Below, one piece after another: positions 7,367 through 12,769 of a DNA stretch of 12,769 bases. The notes under the pieces were generated by a model. It did no database searches, was not told the DNA's origin, and saw only the letters and a program-made list of their open reading frames with translations. Made by a program: the position numbers and the translations under genes. Source of the stretch: an uncultured Clostridia bacterium (GTDB lineage Bacteria > Bacillota_A > Clostridia > Christensenellales > Aristaeellaceae); the NCBI GenBank assembly GCA_947166205.1, contig CAMVDI010000035.1, forward strand, positions 1 through 12,769. Reading direction: 5' to 3'. Within the stretch, counting starts at the first letter, position 1. Every line of letters begins with the position of its first letter.

Positions 7367-9757
7367 CTACCTTCCCCGGGTCCAGCGGGCCTGACCCTGA
7401 TAGCAGCGGTCGCAGATGGCGTAGGGCCAGTTCCAGGAGAGCTTTTTCCCGCACTGCCGGCATTTCCGGCCCGGCAGTTTCTGGGTGGAGAGCACATGAA
7501 TGATCCCCGAGGAGATCAGATCCTTCCGCTGCTGGATGGTCTGCAGGAGGGGCTCCGGCTCCTCCAGAAAGCGCCGGGCATAGTTGTAGCACAGGTCGCA
7601 CAGCCGGTAGTTCGCCTCCAGCCGGTCCAGCATGGCGGCGGTGCAGCTCTCCGGATCCAGAAGGTCCGGCAGGATCCGCATCACGTCATAGTGCTGACGG
7701 GCGCACTCCGCATGGTACATGTTCTTCCATTCCGCCAAAAGCTCCGGATCCTCCTCGTCGAAGGGGATGCAAAGAAAGTCGTAGAGCAGCCGCTTGTCCG
7801 TGCTCCGGGTCTCCATCCGGGAGGCCAGGGACATCATCCGCATGGTGGAGGCCTTGGAGAAATAGTCCCTGTCCTTCATGCTGATCCACTGGTTCAGCGT
7901 CTCCGTCAGGCTCAGGGGCAGGCCCAGCAGGGATTCCGGAAACCGGATCACCGCCGTGGTCAGGGGCAGGGCGGGCCGCTCCAGCGCGGAGGCCACCATG
8001 GTTCTGAACCCGTAGGCGTTGACATAGCCCACCTCCCGGATGCCGTATCTGCCGGCCCGGCCGGCGATCTGACGGATTTCGGAGTCCGTGAGCTGGCGGG
8101 TGATATCCCCGTCGAATTTCTCATTCTCCATGAAGACCACCCGGGCGATGGGCAGATTCATGCCCATGGCGATGGCGTCCGTGGAGACGACGATATCCGT
8201 TTCCCCGGTACGGAACCTTTCCGCCTGATTCCGGCGCACGTCCGGCGGCAGCGCGCCGTAGATCAGGGAGACCCGGTATCCCATCTGCTTCAGCTCCGCC
8301 GCCAGCGCGTGGACCCTGGCCTTGGAGAAGACGATCAGCGCGTCCCCGGCCCGGACCCCGGAGGGGAAGTGGAAGCCCCCTTCCTCCACCACCAGCGGGG
8401 CCATCCGCTCGTGCCGGACGACGCTCATCTCATCCCCGCAGTCCTGAATCATGGCGGTGAGCAGCCGCTCCGCGTCCGGAGAGGCGCAGAGATGGATCTC
8501 CCGGGCCCGCAGCCCGAGCACGGCCGCGCTCCAGGCGCCGCCCCGGTCCCGGTCCGAGACCATCTGGCACTCGTCGACCACGGCGATATCGTATTCCTCC
8601 TCCAGATCCGCCATCTCGATGGTGGAGGACTGGACCCGGCTGTTCGGAATCAGGATCCGCTCCTCCCCCGTGACCAGGGAGCAGGGGACGTCCGCCGCAT
8701 TCAGGCTTTCGAACTGCTCAAAGGCCAGCAGACGCAGCGGGCCCAGGTAAATGCCGTTCTCCGCGGTCTGAAGCCGCTGGATGCTTTCCCAGGTTTTGCC
8801 CGAATTGGTTGGCCCCAGGTGGAGAATGAATTTCCGCCGCATCTCCCGGGCCAGGGGATAGAGATCCTTCATCTCCTCGGGCATGGCCTTCAGCAGCGCC
8901 TCCCGCAGGGTTTTCCGGTCGCTGCGGCTCCTTTCCCTGCGGCGCTGCAGATCCCGGAGGGAAACGTTCTGCTTCAGGTGCTTCCGGAGCCGCCCCTGGG
9001 GAAAATGGGCCTGCACCGCCCGAAGCACGGTATCCCGGGAGCGGCTGATCTGCTCCCGGAGCAGGGATTCCACGGTCTGCCCCTCGCCGACCCGCAGATT
9101 CCGGCAGGCGGCCGCGGCGGGGAAGGCCTCCTCCACCCGCTTTTCCAGCTCCCGGTCCAGGCTCCCGGCCTGAAGTGCCTCATCCAGAATCCGGGCGGGG
9201 ACGCCCCGGCGGAAAACGCTCCGCATCAGGCTCTCCGCCACGGACCCGCTGAGCTCCTCCTTCTGAATCAGATGGGTCAGGTTTCCCTTCGTCAGATAGG
9301 CCGTCAGCTCCCGGTCCAGCTCCCCGGCGATATGGCCCGCGTTTTTGTGCAGCCAGGCGGCGGGCTGGCGGTCCAGGACGCATTTCCGGGCCTGGCGGGC
9401 TTCCCGCAGGGGACGGCGGATCCGGGCCACCGATTTCAGAAAGGCGGTATCCACCGCGTTTCCCGCCTTCAGCTCCGCGAGAATCATGGGCCGCAGACGC
9501 CGGTACTCCGCCTCGTAATCCTCCGGAAGCTCCCCGGCGGAAACCGCCTGCCAGACCCGGTCCTTCTTCCGGGTCTGGGTCAGCGCGTTCTGAAAGGAGC
9601 GGCTTTCCAGATAGGCCGCCTTTTCCCCGGGCTGCATGCTGCGGGTGATGACCTCCGCCTTCTTCAGCGTCCGCCGGCGGATCTCCTTCTCCATCTCCTT
9701 CAGCACGCCCTGCCGATAGACTTCCCGGCAGCGCTGCTCCATCTCCTGCTCGTTCAT
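7367..9757 (-). CDS. SUV3-like superfamily 2 RNA helicase with C-terminal zinc ribbon
   Basis: This is a DExH-type ATP-dependent helicase most like SUV3, the RNA helicase of the mitochondrial degradosome. With the start at 9757 it has 796 residues. Residues 1-310 are a charged, mostly helical extension I do not recognise. The motor follows: GPTNSGKT Walker A (315-322), IYLGPLRLLAFEQ, SSTIEMA, DECQ motif II (395-398), HLCASPDA, STDAIAMGMNLP (525-536) and QIAGRAGR motif VI (563-570). These are the SUV3 wordings of each motif (SUV3 has DEIQ). The tail has CRQC and CDRC pairs (Cys766, 769, 782, 785), a zinc ribbon. The likely role is RNA unwinding in RNA turnover, inferred from the family. It is monocistronic: own promoter upstream, terminator downstream. 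The in-frame TTG at 9775 was rejected because GGAGG sits six bases before the ATG at 9757. Confidence 0.9.
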   Translation of the reverse strand: MNEQEMEQRCREVYRQGVLKEMEKEIRRRTLKKAEVITRSMQPGEKAAYLESRSFQNALTQTRKKDRVWQAVSAGELPEDYEAEYRRLRPMILAELKAGNAVDTAFLKSVARIRRPLREARQARKCVLDRQPAAWLHKNAGHIAGELDRELTAYLTKGNLTHLIQKEELSGSVAESLMRSVFRRGVPARILDEALQAGSLDRELEKRVEEAFPAAAACRNLRVGEGQTVESLLREQISRSRDTVLRAVQAHFPQGRLRKHLKQNVSLRDLQRRRERSRSDRKTLREALLKAMPEEMKDLYPLAREMRRKFILHLGPTNSGKTWESIQRLQTAENGIYLGPLRLLAFEQFESLNAADVPCSLVTGEERILIPNSRVQSSTIEMADLEEEYDIAVVDECQMVSDRDRGGAWSAAVLGLRAREIHLCASPDAERLLTAMIQDCGDEMSVVRHERMAPLVVEEGGFHFPSGVRAGDALIVFSKARVHALAAELKQMGYRVSLIYGALPPDVRRNQAERFRTGETDIVVSTDAIAMGMNLPIARVVFMENEKFDGDITRQLTDSEIRQIAGRAGRYGIREVGYVNAYGFRTMVASALERPALPLTTAVIRFPESLLGLPLSLTETLNQWISMKDRDYFSKASTMRMMSLASRMETRSTDKRLLYDFLCIPFDEEDPELLAEWKNMYHAECARQHYDVMRILPDLLDPESCTAAMLDRLEANYRLCDLCYNYARRFLEEPEPLLQTIQQRKDLISSGIIHVLSTQKLPGRKCRQCGKKLSWNWPYAICDRCYQGQARWTRGR

Positions 9758-9763
9758 GGGACA

Positions 9764-9768
9764 CCTCC
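9764..9768 (-). promoter_or_regulatory. Ribosome binding site fixing the helicase start at 9757
   Basis: GGAGG on the minus strand lies six bases (TGTCCC) before ATG at 9755-9757. An alternative in-frame TTG at 9773-9775 lies upstream of this site and overlaps the -10 box of the predicted promoter by one base, so it would not be on the transcript. Confidence 0.85.
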
Positions 9769-9774
9769 GATGCA

Positions 9775-9803
9775 AAGATAGTACAGATCCGGGGGAACGT
9801 CAA
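9775..9803 (-). promoter_or_regulatory. Sigma-A-type promoter for the helicase gene
   Basis: TTGACG (9798-9803), a 17-base spacer and TATCTT (9775-9780) lie just before the helicase on the minus strand. Spacing and -10 box are the same as in the exporter promoter. Transcription would start near 9768, giving a leader of only about 10-14 bases with the ribosome site at its very 5' end. Confidence 0.65.
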
Positions 9804-9822
9804 GGGAAGGTCAGATTTCCTC

Positions 9823-9850
9823 TTGCAATGTGATGCATTTTATGTATAAT
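9823..9850 (+). promoter_or_regulatory. Sigma-A-type promoter for the XRE-cupin/pot operon
   Basis: A perfect TATAAT -10 box (9845-9850) is preceded at 16 bases by TTGCAA (9823-9828), a 4/6 match to the -35 consensus. It diverges from the helicase promoter; the two -35 boxes are 19 bases apart. Transcription would start near 9857, about 55 bases before the regulator's ATG. Confidence 0.7.
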
Positions 9851-9867
9851 GATCATCGGTTTAATCA

Positions 9868-9904
9868 TTCTTCCTTTTTTGTTTAGGGATTTTAAACGGA
9901 AGAA
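9868..9904 (+). promoter_or_regulatory. Leader hairpin/inverted repeat before the regulator gene, possible operator
   Basis: TTCTTCC (9868-9874) can pair with GGAAGAA (9898-9904), and inside it GTTTA (9881-9885) pairs with TAAAC (9893-9897), leaving six T bulged on one side and a seven-base loop. The outer stem covers most of the ribosome site AGAAGG (9901-9906). It could act as RNA folding over the ribosome site, or the GTTTA-N7-TAAAC part could be a DNA operator for the regulator itself. Both are inferences. Confidence 0.4.
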
Positions 9905-9912
9905 GGTGTCCC

Positions 9913-10446
9913 ATGGATATCGGAAAGCGCATCCGCCAGCTGCGGGTCCGGAACGGGCTGACCCAGGCGGAGCTGGCCAGCCGGTGCGAGCTGACCAAGG
10001 GCTTCGTCTCCCAGCTGGAGAACGGCCTGGCCACGCCGTCCCTGCCCGCCCTGATGGACCTGGTGGAGGCTCTGGGGACGAACATGTCCGCGTTCTTCTC
10101 CGAGGAGGAGGAAACCAAGCTGGTTTTTCATCAGGAGGATTTCTTTGAGGACAACCGGGATCATCTGCAGATCCGCTGGGTCGTTCCCAACGCCCAGAAG
10201 AACGCCATGGAGCCCATCCTGCTGAAGATCAATCCCCATCAGGATTCCAAGGTCATGCCTCCCCACGAGGGGGAGGAGTTCGGCCTGGTGCTCTCCGGAT
10301 CGGTCCAGCTGATCCTCGGGGGCCGGAAGGAGAAGGTCCGCCGGGGCGAAACCTTCTATCTGAAGGGGGACCAGGAGCACTTTCTGCGGAACGAGGGGGC
10401 GTCCCCGGCCCAGGTTCTCTGGATCACGACCCCGCCGTCCTTCTGA
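9913..10446 (+). CDS. XRE-family transcriptional regulator with cupin sensor domain
   Basis: A 177-residue DNA-binding regulator. Residues 3-62 form an XRE helix-turn-helix, with GLTQAELASRCELTKGFVSQ (15-34) as the helix-turn-helix core. Residues about 100-173 form a small cupin barrel: PPHEGEEFGLVLSG with His118 and Glu122, then GETFYLKGDQEHFLRN with His156. This layout is the same as in PuuR-like and other XRE-cupin regulators, which bind a small ligand in the cupin and control its uptake or breakdown. The gene directly precedes potAB-like genes, with 78 bases between them and no terminator, so it most likely regulates them and itself in response to a polyamine; this is inferred from position. 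AGAAGG is six bases before the ATG. Family call is secure, ligand is not. Confidence 0.94.
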   Translation: MDIGKRIRQLRVRNGLTQAELASRCELTKGFVSQLENGLATPSLPALMDLVEALGTNMSAFFSEEEETKLVFHQEDFFEDNRDHLQIRWVVPNAQKNAMEPILLKINPHQDSKVMPPHEGEEFGLVLSGSVQLILGGRKEKVRRGETFYLKGDQEHFLRNEGASPAQVLWITTPPSF

Positions 10447-10455
10447 CCCGCCGCA

Positions 10456-10496
10456 GGCCCGCAGGGCCGTCATCTTTCCCGGAACGGCGCCCGGGA
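10456..10496 (+). other. Two small hairpins between regulator and potA-like gene
   Basis: GGCCC/GGGCC (10456-10460 with 10464-10468) and TCCCGG/CCGGGA (10477-10482 with 10491-10496) can form short stems in the 78-base gap. Neither has a T run, so they do not look like a terminator, and no promoter is visible. The regulator and pot genes are probably on one message. Confidence 0.3.
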
Positions 10497-10524
10497 GCTA
10501 TCTGACACAGGGAGGAAAACACCC

Positions 10525-12105
10525 ATGCGCAAACTGATCGAGTTTCAGAACATCGTCAAGAGCTTCGACGGCCAGGTGGTCCTGAAGGGCGTGAACCTGA
10601 ACATCTATGAAAACGAATTCGTCACGCTGCTGGGGCCTTCCGGCTGCGGAAAGACCACCCTGCTGCGGATTCTGGGCGGCTTTCTTGAGCAGGACGAGGG
10701 CACGGTCATCTTTGACGGGAAGTGCATCGACCGGGTGCCGGCCTACAGGCGGGAGATCAACACCGTGTTCCAGCGCTACGCGCTTTTTCCCCATCTGAAC
10801 GTATACGACAACATCGCCTTCGGCCTGCGGATCAAGAAGATGGGCCGGGATCTGATCGCCCAGAAGGTGAACCGGATGCTGAGCCTGGTGAACCTGGAAG
10901 GATATGAAAAGCGCAGCGTGACCAGCCTTTCCGGCGGCCAGCAGCAGCGGGTGGCCATCGCCCGGGCGCTGGTCAACGAGCCCAACGTGCTGCTGCTGGA
11001 CGAGCCCCTGGGCGCCCTGGACCTGAAGCTGCGGAAGGAGATGCAGCGGGAGCTGAAACGGATTCAGCAGGAGGTGGGCATCACCTTCATCTTCGTCACC
11101 CACGATCAGGAGGAAGCCCTGACCATGAGCGACAAGATCGTCGTGATGAACGCGGGCTCCATCGAACAGATCGGGACCCCCCTGGAGATCTACAACGAAC
11201 CCGCCAACGCCTATGTGGCCCGGTTCATCGGCGAGAGCAACATCGTGGACGGCGTGATGAAGGCGGACTGCAAGGTCCGGTTTGACGACAGGGTCTTCGA
11301 GTGCGCGGACTTCGGATTCCGGCCCGACGAGCCGGTGGACGTGCTGATCCGGCCGGAGGATCTGACCGTGGTGAAGCCGAAGGACGGCGTCATGCGCGGC
11401 GAGGTGAAAAATGTGGTTTTCAAGGGCGTGCACTATGAGCTGATGGTGGAGACCCGGACCGGAACCAGCAAGACCGTGAAGATGCACGTGGTCACCTCCC
11501 ACGACATCTCCAACCCCCAGGCCGGGGAAAAGATCAGCGCCAACGACTTCTATGTGGACTCCGATGACCTGGAGAACAAGGAGATGACGGACAGGGACTT
11601 CATCTCCATCGCCAACGCCCAGGCCTGGAACGACGAGAACCGGGACCTGTCCATCACCCGGGTTTCCCACAATATCCAGAAGACCCCCGGGGTCTATCAG
11701 ATCACCTTCGGCACGGACAAGGGCACGGAGGTGACGGTCAAGGTCTATGTGGTTCATCCCGAATACGTGGAGGATCCCCGGCACAATATCGGCATCAGCG
11801 CGCTGGACTTCTTCATCACCCCGGAGGAGATCCAGGAATCCATGGCCATCTCCACGGACCTGAAGACCTGGGCCAGCGCGGAAGCATGGAACCTGCAGGA
11901 CGATTCCTCCGTCGAGATCACGGACGTCAAGTTCGACTTCGATCCCTCCCAGGTGCAGGAGGGCTCCTATGAAATTACCTTCGCCACCCGGGGCCGGGTA
12001 TACAAGGTGGAGACCACCGACCGGCTGGAGGTGGGGGACCGGGTCGGCCTGGACTTCGGCCCGGAGGATATCCATGTCATGCATAAGGAAGTGGTCGACG
12101 TATGA
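10525..12105 (+). CDS. potA: PotA-like polyamine ABC importer ATPase with a large insertion in the TOBE domain
   Basis: This is the cytoplasmic ATPase that powers spermidine/putrescine uptake together with PotB, PotC and PotD. The ATPase part (residues 1-235) is complete: Walker [10 protein letters not shown] (37-45), signature LSGGQQQR (135-142), Walker B VLLLDEP (155-161), D-loop GALD, switch His193. The TOBE half begins as usual with [19 protein letters not shown] (292-310), and its usual ending [16 protein letters not shown] is found only at 504-519. Between them lie about 170 extra residues (about 325-495) with two tandem repeats, 337-410 and 424-497, so the protein is 526 residues instead of 350-380. 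The frame is uninterrupted. GGGAGG is nine bases before the ATG, and the stop overlaps the next start (ATGA). The ATPase is certain; the polyamine substrate is inferred from PotB and the regulator. Confidence 0.93.
   Translation: MRKLIEFQNIVKSFDGQVVLKGVNLNIYENEFVTLLGPSGCGKTTLLRILGGFLEQDEGTVIFDGKCIDRVPAYRREINTVFQRYALFPHLNVYDNIAFGLRIKKMGRDLIAQKVNRMLSLVNLEGYEKRSVTSLSGGQQQRVAIARALVNEPNVLLLDEPLGALDLKLRKEMQRELKRIQQEVGITFIFVTHDQEEALTMSDKIVVMNAGSIEQIGTPLEIYNEPANAYVARFIGESNIVDGVMKADCKVRFDDRVFECADFGFRPDEPVDVLIRPEDLTVVKPKDGVMRGEVKNVVFKGVHYELMVETRTGTSKTVKMHVVTSHDISNPQAGEKISANDFYVDSDDLENKEMTDRDFISIANAQAWNDENRDLSITRVSHNIQKTPGVYQITFGTDKGTEVTVKVYVVHPEYVEDPRHNIGISALDFFITPEEIQESMAISTDLKTWASAEAWNLQDDSSVEITDVKFDFDPSQVQEGSYEITFATRGRVYKVETTDRLEVGDRVGLDFGPEDIHVMHKEVVDV
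11533..11754 (+). repeat. First beta-rich repeat inside the PotA-like protein
   Basis: Residues 337-410 start with [13 protein letters not shown], pass through [16 protein letters not shown] and end with [10 protein letters not shown] and VTVKVYVV. The last strand pattern (G-Y-ITF-T, then alternating Val/Lys) is that of Ig-like repeats in Gram-positive surface proteins. It aligns with the next copy without large gaps. Confidence 0.75.
11794..12015 (+). repeat. Second beta-rich repeat inside the PotA-like protein
   Basis: Residues 424-497 repeat the pattern: [13 protein letters not shown], then [17 protein letters not shown], then [10 protein letters not shown]. Matching positions to the first copy include ISA-DF, A-AW, the SIT/EIT triplets and G-Y-ITF-T. 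The copies are clearly related but diverged, so the duplication is not recent. Confidence 0.75.
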
Positions 12106-12769
12106 AATCCTTCTTCCGGATGAGCTATCCCTACCTGCTGTGGATCGCGCTCTTCATCGTCGCGCCGATGCTCATGATCCTGCTGTACGCGGTTACCCGC
12201 TCCTCCAGCGGGGCGGTCACCTTCAAGTTTACGCTGGAAAACTTTTCCCGGTTTCTGACGGATCCGACCTTTCTGAAGGTGCTCTGGACCTCGCTTCGGA
12301 TCGCGCTGCTCACCACCCTGTTCTGCATCCTGATCGGATACCCCGCGGCGCTGTTTATCGCGGGGCTGCCGGAAAAGCGCCAGACCCTCATGGTGCTGCT
12401 GCTGACCCTGCCCATGTGGATCAACATGCTGCTGAAAACCTATGCCTGGCGCGGCATCCTGATGAACTTTGACCTGGAGAGCGAGATCAAGGTCTTCATC
12501 GGCATGGTGTACGACTTCCTGCCCTACATGATTATCCAGATCCATACGGCCATCGCCAAGATGGATCCGAACCTGAAGACGGCGGCTTACGACCTGGGGG
12601 CCAACCCCTGGAAGACCTTCCTGAAGGTGACCCTGCCCCTGAGCGTGCCGGGAATCATCTCCGGCATCACGCTGGTTTTCCTGCCCGCGGTATCCAGCTT
12701 CGTGATTCCGAAGCTGCTGGGCGGCGGAAACTATGTGCTGATCGGCAACCTGATCGAAACCTATTTCCT
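12102..12769 (+). CDS. potB: PotB-like polyamine ABC importer permease, 5' part (3' end outside window)
   Basis: This is an inner-membrane permease of a spermidine/putrescine-type importer. The first 222 residues are present; the family is usually about 270-290. Hydrophobic segments lie at about 10-31, 64-88, 95-112, 132-149 and 184-205. The cytoplasmic loop that docks on the ATPase is the EAA-type motif [20 protein letters not shown] (161-180), with Thr160 in place of the usual Glu. [12 protein letters not shown] and [11 protein letters not shown] are typical PotB wording, but the stretch between them ([16 protein letters not shown]) looks about 20-25 residues shorter than in the PotB proteins I recall. 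It overlaps the ATPase gene by four bases (ATGA), so the subunits are translationally coupled. potC and potD would be expected to the right of the window. Confidence 0.93.
   Translation, partial: MKSFFRMSYPYLLWIALFIVAPMLMILLYAVTRSSSGAVTFKFTLENFSRFLTDPTFLKVLWTSLRIALLTTLFCILIGYPAALFIAGLPEKRQTLMVLLLTLPMWINMLLKTYAWRGILMNFDLESEIKVFIGMVYDFLPYMIIQIHTAIAKMDPNLKTAAYDLGANPWKTFLKVTLPLSVPGIISGITLVFLPAVSSFVIPKLLGGGNYVLIGNLIETYF

Noticed and set aside
7281..7601. 106-residue minus-strand frame running past the helicase end, considered as a leader peptide for the exporter
   Set aside because: Nearly all of it lies inside the helicase coding sequence in another frame, it starts upstream of the exporter promoter, and the composition is shadow-like.
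9758..9775. Upstream TTG start for the helicase adding six residues
   Set aside because: The GGAGG site lies inside this extension and is correctly spaced for the ATG at 9757; the TTG also touches the predicted -10 box.
7085..9781. 898-residue open frame on the plus strand over the helicase
   Set aside because: Antisense to a helicase with all motor motifs; composition is a GC artefact.
10498..12084. 528-residue open frame on the minus strand over the PotA-like gene
   Set aside because: Antisense to an intact ATPase gene; His/Asp/Val/Leu-rich and without domains.
10525..12105. Assembly chimera joining potA to a surface-protein gene
   Set aside because: The frame is open across both borders, TOBE sequence resumes after the insert, codon use does not visibly change, and the potB overlap is normal.

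Overview
The window is high-GC DNA from a bacterium. Arginine codons are mostly CGG/CGC and the genes are tightly packed. The gene content (F1Fo ATP synthase tail, M18 aminopeptidase, a paired BmrCD/TM287-288-type exporter, an XRE-cupin regulator followed by potAB) and the strong GGAGG ribosome sites fit a Gram-positive Firmicute of the Clostridia, probably an uncultured gut or rumen lineage. The lineage is an inference; there is no rRNA or other taxonomic marker here.

Layout. (1) 1-3229, plus strand: the 3' end of atpD, a very short atpC, a secreted protein of unknown function, and an M18 aspartyl-aminopeptidase-like metallopeptidase. This block ends in a strong intrinsic terminator. (2) 3230-3463: a convergent intergenic spacer in which both flanks carry nearly the same terminator hairpin and a second shared hairpin, arranged as mirror images. 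(3) 3464-7194, minus strand: a two-gene operon for a heterodimeric ABC exporter. Its degenerate and canonical ATP-site motifs are split between the subunits as expected for an asymmetric pair. (4) 7195-7366: a promoter for the exporter with a terminator-like hairpin lying between promoter and start codon. (5) 7367-9757, minus strand: a SUV3-like RNA helicase with a long N-terminal extension and a C-terminal four-cysteine zinc ribbon. (6) 9758-9912: divergent promoters. (7) 9913-12769, plus strand: an XRE-cupin regulator, a PotA-like ATPase and the start of a PotB-like permease, which together look like a regulated polyamine import operon that continues beyond the window.

The most unusual item is the PotA-like ATPase. 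It is 526 residues instead of the usual 350-380, because its C-terminal TOBE region is split by about 170 residues holding two tandem copies of a beta-rich repeat resembling the Ig-like repeats of Gram-positive surface proteins. That is an odd thing to find inside a cytoplasmic ATPase. Other points of interest are the epsilon subunit without its C-terminal helical domain, the SUV3-type helicase in a bacterium, the possible attenuator before the exporter, and the mirrored terminators. No CRISPR array, tRNA, rRNA, insertion sequence or defence system was seen. Long open frames antisense to the real genes are by-products of the high GC content.
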